A DNA stretch of 64,000 nt, from positions 935,001 to 999,000 of the forward strand of contig NJPS01000004.1 in assembly GCA_002946415.1 (NCBI GenBank), in the 5' to 3' direction. The notes beneath the pieces are model-generated. The model was not told where the DNA came from, made no database searches, and saw only the letters and a program-made list of their open reading frames with translations. How positions within the stretch are numbered: position 1 is the stretch's first letter; every line of letters starts with the position of its first letter. Shown piece by piece: positions 47,818-61,286 of this stretch. The position numbers were made by a program, and so were the translations under genes. This DNA comes from Rutstroemia sp. NJR-2017a BVV2. Lineage: Eukaryota; Ascomycota; Leotiomycetes; Helotiales; Rutstroemiaceae.

Positions 47818-49430
47818 ATTTGCGAGTTAGACGTTAACTTTTGTATGTGAATTAGATGTACAATATCCCAAAGATACAATAGTAAGTAGAGAAGAGTAGA
47901 TAGATAAAATGTTATGGAAAGAAGATCCTCAACCAATTCACACAGTACTCCATGTTGTCTTTAAATACCGCAATGGACAGAGAAGGAAAGAAGCAAATCG
48001 TCAAGTGCAGCATCACAAACGGTCGATTTCGATGTCATAGGAGCAAGTGCTCCGGACAATTCCATAGAAATTGAGGCATATCATTGGATGAGTTCACGGA
48101 CGATGCCAATATTGTATGATGTAACAGTTTTATTTTATTCCGAGTGGTGTGTAAGAACATATGAGTAAGTAGAAAGCATTACACGTTTGTGCGTGTAGGA
48201 GAGGTGTTGTGCTTTTCTGAGGAGGGAAAGCGGTTAGCTGTAGGAGCGTGAAGTAGTTATGTCAGAGGTTTTAGTGAGAGGTCGAGGGGGGTCGAGACAA
48301 TGGAAGTGAGATGCCAACGGTTATAAATTGATGAGCTCTTCCCCGTGGGTCGATTTTCACATCTCGATGAAGAATTGGATCGAAACATCAGAATACGATG
48401 TTCAGTGAGTGCAGAGTTGTATGGGAGTTGTCTGCTCAGTCGGTGGCATTTCCATATAAATAATTGCACACCCAAATCGGCATTAAAGAGGAAGAGCAAT
48501 GTCTTTCCTTTTGTTATTTCTTTGCAAGGAGCAGGAAGGGCTATTCATCAAGTACTTCCGTACACTCCCTCATCTTCATGTTTTCCTTGCTTCCGTTCCC
48601 GTCCCCCTCATTTCTCGAAAAGTTAATTCTGCTGCACCAGCCATCATCACCAGCCATCATCACCAGCCACAGATTCCCCAGCGCACGGATTACGTCACCA
48701 TTCAACGTCCGGCTAAAGTAACCTTAAAAGTATTTCGGTAAGATAACCTTTAACTATTTTCAGGGTCCTTTTGATAACTACGTCATTGTCCCAATTTGCT
48801 TTTTTTGGTCGTTGCTTCGTATACTCTGTGTGCATAAGGTGGACAGAGAAGCAAGCAACACAGCTGCAAGTACAGCATGAATCACAAAGGAGGTAGTTAC
48901 CTGCATTGCATGTACAGCACCGTATACGGTCTCGAAATGTTCTCATATCCTGTCCAAGAAAATTCAGGAATCTTCCAGGCGCAGCAAGCTCCCTTCATTC
49001 GCTGACCTGTCGTCGCACCTGGCCAGTGTGCCCAACCCCCATGCCACCGACCGTTCTGGTTCCCTCCCCTCACACCCCCATCCGGACCCTGTTTCTCAGT
49101 CAAGACAATCAAAACCCTCAACATGACGTGAACGTACCTCGCAGCCAAGCATCTCCAGAATCAAGAAAAATTCACAGCACAGCTCACCCCGAGAGCCTGC
49201 TTACTTAGTCGTTTGTACCAGCATGTTCAAATATAACATCATCGAACCCCTAATCCCCAATTATTCCAAGTTTCGCGCTCCCCTCCAAACCCTGAATAAC
49301 CCTTCTCCATATTACGATCGACACAGCAACACACCCAATTCACCCCAAGATAGCAAAGACCCTGGATTTGTCAGACCCTGAAATCCCACACGATATCATA
49401 CCTCTGGCGTTTGAAAAATCCTCTATAAGA
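47818..49430. other. Divergent promoter region
   Basis: 1.6 kb between divergent starts with no supported gene. A CATCATCACCAGC repeat lies near 48643-48670. The last ~180 bp are CA-rich, as in a 5' UTR. Confidence 0.5.
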
Positions 49431-50079
49431 ATGACCGACACCACCACCACCAGCAGCACCCCATACATCCTCCCACTGTACTCACAATCACAACTCACCA
49501 CAAACACAACCACAAACACCACAACACAACCCCCAAAAGCCAATCTCCGCACTCTATCCTCCTTCATCCGCACCTACAACACGCAGAAATCCAGCAGCAA
49601 AACCTCCATCAGCCTACTCGCGCATCCTCTCAGCAACAGCAACAGCCAAACGCTATCTATATCCTCAAACACCACTCCTCCCGCACAACCAGCTCAACCC
49701 CCACCCAGCAATCTCACCATGGCCCACACAACCACCACCGTCACCACCCGCCCCTCCCTGCTCACCCGTCTCCGCGGGGGCCGCACCCACCGCCGCACCT
49801 ACGAGTCCAACACCACGCACACACGCACGCGTCGCACCCACGCACACGCTCAGCCCGTGCACCACCACCGTCGCAAGCCGAGCTTGGGCGACAAGATCAG
49901 CGGCGCGATGTTGAAGTTGAAGGGGTCGTTGATGCATCGTCCTGGTGTTAAGGTATGTTTATGTTCCTCCTACTTATCTTCCCATTTGATGTGATGAGAT
50001 GCGATACTAACATACGAAAAAACAGGCTGCAGGAACTCGTCGCATGAGAGGCACTGATGGAAGAGGAAGTCATTACTAG
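49431..50079 (+). CDS. Small basic fungal protein of unknown function
   Basis: Exons 49431-49952 and 50026-50079 give 191 aa from the first in-frame ATG. The N-terminal 96 residues are Thr/Ser/Pro/Asn-rich. From an internal Met at 49719, which has a strong initiation context, come TTTTVTTRPSLLTRLRGGRT and a His/Arg-rich stretch, then RRKPSLGDKISGAMLKLKGS and, across the intron, KAAGTRRMRGTDGRGSHY. I recall the C-terminal block as recurrent in ascomycete hypothetical proteins, often shorter and starting near the internal Met; that is memory, not a search. The overall charge is strongly positive. No function is assigned, and the start is uncertain. Confidence 0.75.
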
Positions 50080-51041
50080 ATCTTCCTTTCTTCCTTCTTT
50101 CCATTTTTTATTACCAACCACCACAAACGAGTTATGAATGTACGATACCCCTAGGGACATGTAGTTAGAGACGGCACAGAGAGTCGGGAAGAGATGATAT
50201 CCCTCATGTATTTTGTACGATTATTCTTGTATATTAGTTAGTCTATGGGAGCGGGACTGCAGCGAGCGAATCTTTTGAAATCCATTTCATCTACATAATC
50301 CTATTTCGCCTGTGTGACCATTGATGTATAATGTCCTTGTCCAGTTTGAACTATCCTCCCCATGGCTAAACATTCCAGTAGAAAGAAGTCATAAACTATA
50401 CTAGATGAAAGCTTGTGCTAAAATAAAAACAAGGCGTTTCGCTCCCAAGCAAATTATTATTATCAATCCATAATTCAGTTCTTCGCAAATGTGTCCGGGC
50501 CAAAGTTCTCATGTTATTAATCCATTCTCATTCAAGAATATTCCCCCAAAAGTCGCAAATCAAATCAGCAAGTTTTCTCTCCCTCCTGATTGCCATTATC
50601 CATTAGAACATCTGATCAGTGTTAGTCTTTCCAACCCAAAATCACAGCTTCGAATGCTATACTCACCAACTACTTCGACTCAAATCAAAGCGGTCCAAAC
50701 CATTCCCGTCATCAGTTCATAAATCCTCCGTCCAAGCGATGCGAAAGTAAAGAAAGTAAAAGAAGGTACATAGAATAACGAAAAGGAGCCATCGAACCGA
50801 AAATGGGAGCCGATTTAAAACTAAAATGAATGAGTACATCATAAGGTACCCCCTTTTATAGCCCGCTAGATGCGAGCAGAAAGGCGAGGTGTGTAATGAT
50901 GTATGATTTTGCTTTCACCAGCGTCTCATACCAATGTCGTAAGTCGCTTCGTCCCACCTTCAGCCAATGTTAGCCCGAGATAAATGGCAATGAACAACAG
51001 CTATTTCTATGTTCTCGGGAAATCATGTTGTGAGTGATTAC
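50080..51041. other. Intergenic between convergent genes
   Basis: No supported gene; AT-rich 3' regions. Confidence 0.6.
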
Positions 51042-53264
51042 TTACTGTAACTCATCAATATCCAGCATACTGTCATCAGGATCGATTAGGTTTCGAGTCG
51101 AGTATCTGTGACTGTTTCTTGACTCAACACGAGAAGGGGCTCGAGATTTGATACTTTCGATAAGGTTTGAGGTCTTTGAAGAATGCGCGGTCCCAGATAG
51201 GTGACTGATGGCGGGGAGGGTGGCGGCTGCTCGGGCGAGGACAGGTTTCTTAGGGAATCCACTCTCTTTCCGATGACCGGTAACATCATTGACCATCTGT
51301 CCTGATTTTTGAGTCTTCCCTTTGAGAGCAAGGGCAGCTGCTCGAATATCACTACTGTCTCTATGCCTGTGCCTAGACGCATGTGGACTGATGTATGGTA
51401 CGTCGAAACTGTCTAGTCTCCTCCTATAGCTCTCTAGTTCTTCTTTGGTTGGAGACGGATGTTTTTTCATACTTTGCATGCTGAAAGATTGTGTAAAGGT
51501 TGTCTTTGCAACAGTCTTGTTCGCGGATTTGTTCTTGAGAATTCCCCCGAGTGTCTTGTGTGGTGCTTTCGAGCTGCGGATAGGACTATCAGTAATCATA
51601 TCTTGATATGTTTCGGCAACAGAGGTATCATGATCGAAGACCGAGGGAATGCTAGCGGGAACCTTCTGCAATTTCTTGGTTCCGTATCTATCTGTTGTTG
51701 GTTCTAATCGAATGCGTGGTGTAGATTGGTCGGCGGGACTGGATGTGAAAAGAGCGTCAAAGCTGGTATCGAAATCATCGTATTTGCGATAACTGGGGAG
51801 TTTTCTTCCTGCGTATTTTAGGGAGCTCGATGATTCTGATGAGTAACGATGATAGACCAGTTGATCTTCGGTGACGGTTGGTGGTTGATGTGAATTGCTC
51901 GGGCTAGGTGGCTCCAAGAAAGGGTCACTCAAGTTTGACCTTTGGCTTCGGAAAGACCTGCCATCGTTGTGAATTCTCTTTCGAGGGATCTTTTCTCTTC
52001 CTGTTATCTTTACAAGATTTTGCTTTCCTAAATTGTTCTGTCCTGTAAGGGAGTTAGTATCTATCAAAGATAGATGAAGGCGTGCTACGCGAGTTACCCT
52101 CATTCAAACCGATGTCCATATCACTCAAGGATTCCGACTCTCGAGGCCACTGATCGAGGCGAACAGGCGGCCCCACCAACGGCGAATCGAGGAGAGAATC
52201 TTCTTGATTAGCATCTCCTTGTTTCTTTCTGCGAATACGGTCGCTTAGAGCCGTCTTCATTTTCGAGAATACCTTGTTTCCTTTCAACTTCCGCTTCTTC
52301 TCCGTAACGAGAGTCTCCTGCTGTGGTTTGATGCTAGCGTTCGCAGCAGCAATCCGAGCCATTGTCTGATTGAGTGCTATTGCATCGGCGGCACTAAAGG
52401 TAGACTGGGCAGGCTTAGAAGTTGAGCTCTGTGCAGCTTGTGTCGCAGTTGACTGTTGATGGGAGCTTAGAGGAGGTTTCCTAGTGATACCTTGAACTTC
52501 AGTGCTAGAACGATGCTGCGGCATAACTACTTTACGTGGAGAAACTCGTCGCTTAGAGGATCTCCGTGGTATGGAAGGCGCTGAGCTTTTTCGTGAATGG
52601 GAGAGCGGTTGGCTAGTGTCTTGAAGGTACTCTCGACTTGCCGAGTCATTCGAAAATCGAATGTCATTAGAGGTTCCTGCGGCTGTAACAACAGAGGTGG
52701 CTTTAAATCCCCATGCGTCGTCGTCGTTGAATATCAAACTGGGTATCTTGGGAAGAGCTTTGTCCACAGGTGGTCCTAGTTGGTACTGTGGGAGTGCTTT
52801 CGTTGTTGCAGACTGCGAAAGTGCTATACCTTGATCGCCCCTCAACTGGTCAGTGTCAGTATCGTCAAGGAGCTCGCTTGCCTGCTCATCCACACTATCG
52901 TCCTCGTGGGTGTCTTCAATGTCTTTGGACTCGCGCTGACCGGTTGCGGGATGAAAGGCAGACATTTGGTGAGTGGCAGAACCTAGCAACAAGATGAGAT
53001 CAGTTCGAGTTTGGACGCATCAAAGATCGGACATTGCTCTGAATAAAGACAACTTCTGCTGTCCAAATTTGATCTAGAGTAGGAAAACTATGGCTTATGC
53101 TGTCTAGATCGACGATAAAAAGTAAAAGAAGGGAATATGAATAGTGAGGACGGACGTCTTATCTTACTTCTATTCTTCGCTTTCTTCTTCGAGGAGTACG
53201 TTGAGTCTCTCAGAAGAGCAAAGGCCGGCATCATGGACTTCTTTTTCTTGCCGTAAGTGACCAT
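51042..53264 (-). CDS. Uncharacterised Ser/Lys-rich, probably nuclear protein
   Basis: Exons (minus) 53264-53168, 52982-52098 and 52042-51042 give 660 aa in phase. The N-terminus is MVTYGKKKKSMMPAFALLRD and the C-terminus is DPDDSMLDIDELQ. Between them the protein is largely disordered: an acidic segment (DDSVDEQASELLDDTDTD), repeated basic clusters that could be nuclear localisation signals (RRSSKRRVSPRK, KKRKLKGNK, DRIRRKKQGD) and many SP/TP sites. A short VTYGK-like N-terminal motif is, as I recall, found in some fungal chromatin and cohesion proteins such as Wapl homologues, but no WAPL domain is visible, so this is only a hint. Exon 1 was recognised from its splice sites and phase. Confidence 0.82.
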
Positions 53265-56189
53265 AGTGAACCCGGAATTCTATCAGAGGTTGAAAGCTGT
53301 TGATTTATTGTTTTGACGGTGGGTGAAGTGTGAAGTCTTGCCCAAGAATAACAACATTTTTAGAGTCTGGGATCCGAGTAAAAGATAGAAAGCGTTATGG
53401 GCGACAGTAGAAAGAGGGAAGGAGCAAGTGGAAGTGGGGCTTGTGTACCTGGTTGGATATGCTTAAATGATGCCTAGAGGTAAGTAATGAGTGCAGATGG
53501 CATGACATTGTGAGATGGAAATGACAATTTCTGAAGAGGAACTTAAGAGAGGATGGAAAACCACTCGGGAACAACAATATTACAAGGAGACTCCTTATGA
53601 TGAGGCGGACAATTGACCGAGGTATCGCTTGCACCACGATTCTTCGAATTGAAGCTGAATATATGATTATAAAGATGACACTTCCTGTTCACTGTCTACC
53701 AACCCCATATATTCACTTTTGAGCTTATCATTGCCAGCTCGAGGGACCAATATTGGGACCAGATAACCAGGTGTTTGCCTATCGCTAAGCCAATTCGACT
53801 TCATCTTCAAGTCTCATGGAAAATATACCTATCGCTTTTGGTGATCCGTGTTGCGATTGTTCCAATGACATTGCCAGCAACCAACCGAAAAAAGATTAGC
53901 TGGCAAGGCTTCATATTCGACAGAGCATCAGCCACTCACTGAAAGCCGCCATCGATAACAAGACCACATGGTTCCAGAGTTTCTTCGGACTTAATACACC
54001 CCACATTCAATTTGTGGTGGTCGGGCAACAACACATAGGGCAAGATTGACGTTCAAGTGAATGCATCCATGGCACTATCATGACATGAATCTGCTAGAAA
54101 AATATTACCACAAAAAGTGGTATTTTTGGGTCTCCATGGGGGTGACCGCACAGAGAGGACTGAAGCTCACCTAATAGTTAAGACTGTTGGTCTTTGTCCC
54201 AAGATGAAATATCGTGGCCATTCTTAGCATGCCAGATACTGCAACCATCAAGCGATTCATTTTTGCTCGTTCAAATGTGGCAGCAAAAGGAGGTTCCTTT
54301 CCGGACGGTATTTTCTGCTCGGAGGATGTGCCGGAAGCCAGCACTGTTTTCCAGGCTGGAAAGAAAATTCGTATTATGGTGAATTATGTGCCGAATCCAC
54401 TCTTCCTGCTAAACATATCTCTCAGTTGCATTGTCCAGAGTGCCGAGGGTTGCCCAAGGCAGCAATGTCTTGTATACCAAACTCCTCGACAGATTCGGCG
54501 TCTTCGTCTCGAGTGACCACCATCTATTTCCCCTTTTCCAATCGTGTTGTCCAACGGCATCACGATCAAGAGCGATGAAGGCCAGCGAGTTTGAACGACA
54601 AATTCCAACATATGAGCGGAGTTCAGGAAACATAGCATGGCCACATGGAGGTTTGGAATTTCCGCAATCTTAGCGCACGCCTACTCGGTGTCCTCAGAAG
54701 CCAACGTAACGAATAGCATCCCGCATTCCAGTTGGTACGGCGGTACTTTCACGCCTGCATCATACCATATTGCACAACAAAGACACCTCTTTAGCCACTG
54801 ACAATCAGTGAGTTTGGATAAACTGCTGTTTCATACTTCAGACCTTCACAGGTACCTAATATATCTTCATGCCCGGATAACACTTGATACCACTGACGAT
54901 CGACTGTTGTACGACAGTCTGCTGAAACGCGAATGTCGCACCAATGGCATGAGGATAGGCCACGTTATGGATGGCAAGCAGAAACCTCAACATCATGATC
55001 AATGTTGATGTAAGAAACATCATGCTCGGCTATGTAACATGCCGCATAGCAGCCTCGGTCGAAAACCTTTCTCGGAGACGTAACCTAGCTTGCTGCTATC
55101 CTAGAAACAACTCCGGAGTTCGGAATGAACTGTCAACGTCGAATACTCCGGACCGATTTCGACCAACTCCGGGAACACTTTGTGTTGAAGAAGGGCCAAT
55201 GTAAAAGGTTGTCTGGAACAACGGAGCTCTGTGGACCATACTGCATACAAGGCATGCTTCTTCGAGATAGACCCGTCGCAATCAGCATCTCATCCGCATC
55301 CGTAACATCAAGGCAGTGCTATACTCCTATAATCCTACAAGAGGTAGGATATACATATATAAGAGCACAACCTCATTTCGTCCAGGCTTGGGAACTATCA
55401 CAATTTCTTGACGAACGTCTACCCCCAAGGGATAGATTAGGCGCGGAGAATAGGAAGCCTTGACGTCGTTTACACCCGGATTTAGTTCGGATTATCCTGA
55501 TCTACTAGGTGCATTTACACAGTCAGCACTACGGTGGACAATCGTGTCTTTGTATTGCTGCCGTCCCTTCCGTCCATGCCAGGGTTCTGGAGCTGCAATA
55601 GTCCCATCGTGTCCTCCGCGGCGATCTTGACGATGGGTCGAAGCCTTCGAAGCCCCTCGGTCCTTACTTCCTCAGAAAACTACTAGTGCTGCATCATGTA
55701 AGTGCTGGAAACTACTTAGCCTCCGAAGTACTGAGAGTGGATTTTGATATCGCATTTTGCCGGCCACCGTAGCTATCAGCTTAAATCATCTTAATGACGA
55801 TTGGATAAGAGCAACAGGGAGCCAATGCGAGCAGGACAGGAGGAGACGAAACACGGAGCTTTATACATCTGTGTAATACCGAGAAAAGAATTCGTAACAG
55901 TTTGCACTCTGATAAATACCTCGAGGACCATCCAGAAAAGATTCTTTCTTTTTTTATAAAGATACTTTCTCCTTTCTCTGTTCATCCACCTTTACCCAAT
56001 CACAGTTTTTGGATTCATAACCCGCTTCCTAAGATACCCGATTCGACATTACACTAATTTTCTTGACTCCCGCGGTCACAATCAATTCCGCTCAACGCCA
56101 CTTGCTCATAATTAATATTCACCACGACCGGTCTTCATTCTACTACCTCCATCGCCGGTAGACTCGTCTTTTCCACTCACCCCGCCAAA
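53265..56189. other. Long gene-free interval
   Basis: 2.9 kb without a supported gene. A pair of overlapping plus-strand reading frames at about 54194-54673 could be an eroded gene (see findings). The last 170 bp are a CT-rich leader of HEM2. Confidence 0.45.
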
Positions 56190-57401
<1,212 letters not shown>

Positions 57402-57843
57402 TGAAGACACGTTTACGGTATTATCTGTGGTTTACATATTGGCGTTTTGGGGAATTAATGAGGCCGGCTAAGGGGAGTTAGACAAAATTATTCTGATAAT
57501 ATCAGGAAATTATTTTTAGAATTATCAATAAGTTACTTTACTGTCCGATCATAACTTCTAGTTTGCATGTGAGCAGTTGGCCCAATCAATATGCCAAATT
57601 TCTTCACAAAGCGATATAGAGGGTGAACCCTGTTAATGAGGGGTCTCATGATTACCGCCAGCGGAATGCGGGGCTCCTCTTCGGTTAAGCATCTCCGGAG
57701 AAAGGGCAGTCAAGCTTCACATGCCGGTTGCGCTGATTGAAGCTTCAACCAATTTCAATATGACTCAGTAAACAACAAAGTCAACCTATCTTTTCCCATC
57801 CACACTCGATTATAGGCCCCAATTCGCGAAATCGAACTGGAAG
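57402..57843. other. Intergenic
   Basis: 3' region of HEM2 and promoter of MCT1; no gene was seen. Confidence 0.6.
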
Positions 57844-59201
57844 ATGAAGCGCTTCGCTACCGGCTTTCCCAGGCCTAGCAACGTTCGGCCTGTAACCTTT
57901 CTCGAGGATTGCGCATCGGCAAAACCTCATTGTCCTTCCTCAGCTTACCGATTGCGAGTATCAGGACCGGGAAACTCAAGACGAAATGCATCCTCTAAAT
58001 CATCAAGGCCAAAGACTGCTTTATTCTTTCCAGGTATGCAAGCTTACAATCGCGTGATCACTGTGTCACTTCCATAAAGCGCTTTACAGAACAGGAGGCT
58101 GATCAATTATTAGGCCAGGGAGTTCAAAAGGTCGGCATGCTGTCGCCATGGCTCGAGGCATTCCCATCCACTGCTCGCCCTATAGTAGAAGAAATAGACC
58201 ACCTTCTGGGCTATAAGCTCTCCGAAATCATAGCCAATGGACCCAACAGCACGCTCACGGCTACCGCGAACGCGCAACCTGCCATAATGGCTTCTTCAAT
58301 CCTTATACTACGAATACTAGAACAGGAATTCGGTTTCAAGCTACGGGAGAGAGTAGATGTGACATTGGGACATTCATTGGGTGAATTCGCAGCATTGGTC
58401 GCGGGAGGCTACGTTATGTTTGAGGACAGCCTTTATCTTGTTCGCAGGCGCGCGGAACTTATGGCAGAGTGCTCACGCCGCGCACGCGAAGAATATGGAG
58501 GGGAATACGGTATGGTTGCGCTGGTTACTGAGCCTAATCATCTTCTACCTTTAATCGAAGCTATCCATGGATTCCTCGGACACTCTTCCCCTGGCTCGAA
58601 ATCAGAAAGCGCGCAAGATGTTCCGCCGATTCAACAAGTCCTGATTGCGAATATCAATAGCAAGAATCAGATCGTGCTAAGTGGGAATATTGGAAGGATA
58701 AAAGAGCTGTTGACGCATGTAAGGCAATTTGGTGGACACGACCCGCGAGCCGTTAGGTTAAAGAGTGACAGTCCTTTTCATAGTCCATTGATGAAACCGG
58801 CAGGGAAGGCGATGAGTAAGCTATTGGACGGGAAGAGTAGAGTGAAGGGAAGAGAAGACAAAGATGTGATCATGTTCCCCGGTATTATGGATTGCATCAG
58901 CAATGTGAGCGCAAGACCGTTTAGAAGCAAAGAAGAGCTGAAAGATCTGTGGTCGAGGAGCTGCGTGGAAACTGTTCGCTGGTGGGATTCGATAAAGTAT
59001 CTGGATCAGGAAGTCAAAGTGAGGCGGTGGATTGGTATTGGACCAGGGAAAGTAGGACGAAATCTGGTGGGAAAGGAAGTTGGAATGCGTGGGAAAGATC
59101 TGGTGAAGGGAGGAGGAGTATGGGGTATCAGTGATCCGAGGGAGATTGAAGAAGTCCTGAAAGCTTTGGATGAGACGGAGGAACTCAAAGACCTAGAGTA
59201 A
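57844..59201 (+). CDS. MCT1: Mitochondrial malonyl-CoA:ACP transacylase
   Basis: Exons 57844-58033 and 58114-59201 give 425 aa. The N-terminus (MKRFATGFPRPSNVRP) and the following Ser/Arg-rich stretch fit a mitochondrial presequence. The acyltransferase fold begins at TALFFPGQGVQKVGML, interrupted by the intron after FPG. The catalytic serine is S151 in LGHSLGEFAAL and the catalytic His is H286 in SPFHSPLM. Q and R of the family are seen in NAQPAIMA and VRRRAELM. It loads malonyl groups onto ACP for type II mitochondrial fatty-acid (lipoate precursor) synthesis. It stands alone rather than in a polyketide or fatty-acid synthase, which supports the Mct1 assignment. Confidence 0.95.
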
Positions 59202-59572
59202 ACTGGCGTTGAGCGGAAGGGTAGTTCACTAGCATCTGAAGACTTGGTGCAAGACCTTGTGTTCCCGAGTGGAGCTTGAACTTCAAGCTCATTTGGGTGG
59301 CTTTCTGGTGCAGGAATACAGTAACAGGCTACGATTTATAAGATACCACCAATTACTATAATGATACCTAGTCAATGAGGATTTTAGTTCCGTAATTATT
59401 ACTAGCACTGCAAGCTTTTCTTATCATCCAATCTGTTTTTAGTATTGGGTTTCCCTTGCGCTGTCTCATTTTCATCATTATCTCAGCCTTGCGAAATCCT
59501 CGGCAAAACATAACCACAACGCAACACCTTCTATCACAGCTTCACCTCCATGAATCCATATCTAGCACCAAC
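59202..59572. other. Intergenic
   Basis: Short intergenic stretch with no gene. Confidence 0.6.
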
Positions 59573-60339
59573 ATGACCACAATCCCGTCAATCGCATGCC
59601 TTGGCGTAATAGGCAAAAACGTATGTTCCTTACCACTCAATCTTTACTATTGCCTACGCATGCGCTAATCTACAATTACCCAGAACAACCCCCTCCACAT
59701 CTCAACTTTCCCAGTCCACACATCACCGGTCCCAAACCCCAACTCTGCAGCGCCGCAACCCCAACTCCGCACTCCTCTCCAATACGCTCTTCTCCTTTCC
59801 AGCACCCTCGATATCTTTGACGCCCGACGCACGAAAAGTACCGCGACGAGCACGTCGACGGCGGGGACACTGACGGGCGATCTGGGGTTGTTGTATGCGG
59901 TTGATGAGCGGCTGGCTGCGTATGGCTTTGAGACGAATACGGGGGTCAGGTTTGTCGCTTTTGTGGACGGGAGAGGTAGGGCTGTGAGGGATAGAGGGTT
60001 GGGCGGGTTGCAGGGTGGGGTGGCGGGCGTGAGTGGGAGTACGGGAGTGAGGGAGGCGGATGTTAGGGGGGTAGGTTTTTCTTTTTCTCTGGAGGGGAGG
60101 GGAAACGGGGAGGATTTGTGAATTTAGAATGTGGGCTAATGATTTTGGGGTGGTAGATCTTTAAGGCGATGCAAACGGCGTATGTGCGATTGCTACAGAA
60201 TCCATTCTATGATCCGGATGAGCATTGCCCGGTTAATGGAAGGGGCGGCAAGAAGATTACGAGTAGGAGGTTTCTGGAGGACATGAGGAGAATTGGAGAA
60301 AGTTGGGTGCCGGGTGGTGCCGGAATGGGTGGTGCTTGA
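59573..60339 (+). CDS. TCA17: TRAPP complex subunit, TRAPPC2L/Tca17-like (sedlin fold)
   Basis: Exons 59573-59620, 59684-60070 and 60157-60339 give 205 aa. The start, IACLGVIGKNNNPLHISTFP, is the longin-like N-terminal strand pair of TRAPPC2L. LLSSTLDIFDARRT and LLYAVDERLAAYGFETNTGV continue the fold, and the C-terminal helix FKAMQTAYVRLLQNPFYDPD is a strong signature. TRAPP complexes act as Rab GEFs and tethers in ER-Golgi and Golgi traffic. A Pro/Ser-rich insert (about residues 25-45) and a Gly-rich insert (about 110-130) lengthen it relative to the ~140-residue animal protein. A short C-terminal extension is unconserved. Confidence 0.93.
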
Positions 60340-61286
60340 TAATCCACATCGGATGCTTTGCTGGGGAAAGAAGCTAAAGCTAGGAAGAGCTGTATTTGGG
60401 CATCGCGAGCATTGGAGGAGTTTTGGGATACACGTGGAGTTTATGGAGATGTCATTTGCTTTGGAGTTGATGGTCCTTGTGGGCCCTGTTATAGAGTTAT
60501 ATCAGATTCTCTTCTTTCGGGGGGACTCAGTCACGCGGGTCAAACAAATCTATCTGCAGACATGACTATGTTTGTCACTATGATTCCTCCCTAGTCCGCG
60601 AGTCTTTTATCTATGAGAGTGGAGAAGCAGAATGCAAGAGCTGTGGGTGAAACATTCACCTTAGCGGGAGAAAAATAGGTATTTCAAGCGAATCAACATC
60701 TACTTAGCTGTGGTTATGTTCTAGGACGTGGACAGACTAAAATGAATGGGTCAACTCTCCATTTCAGCCTCCTCTTTAGACGTCATTACTATCCACAACC
60801 CGCGTCCTCTTATCTGCATTGATTGTCGACAACTGATCTCGTACATGTAGCAGATCCTCTACATCAATTCTCATACCCCTCTATGCAGGTCGACTACTCA
60901 AGTGATGGATGGGTCTCATGCTGAGTGAATTACCTGGGCTGGCGAACTGATTTAGGGAGTCACAGCCAATCGACAAAGTCATTCAGAATAACAATCAAGT
61001 ACAAAGATAGCACAAACGTACGTCTTTGTTCACCAATTTTTGAATAATGGGAAGGATGGTACAGGACACTACCTCCGAAAGACAGAGCAGCCTCTGCTGT
61101 AGTGAACAAGAGTCACAGCTTTTATTTAACAGACGATGAACAAACCAAGCCACACGCTGTTAAAATATGAGCATGAGCGTGTTTCATATTTTTTGAAGTT
61201 CTCATTTCTGAACTTCTCATCTTCGGAAATCCAGTTAGAGCCACAAACAACACAAACTTATACATACACTCACCTCCTTCTTCGAG
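60340..61286. other. Intergenic
   Basis: Just under 1 kb with no supported gene. Confidence 0.55.
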
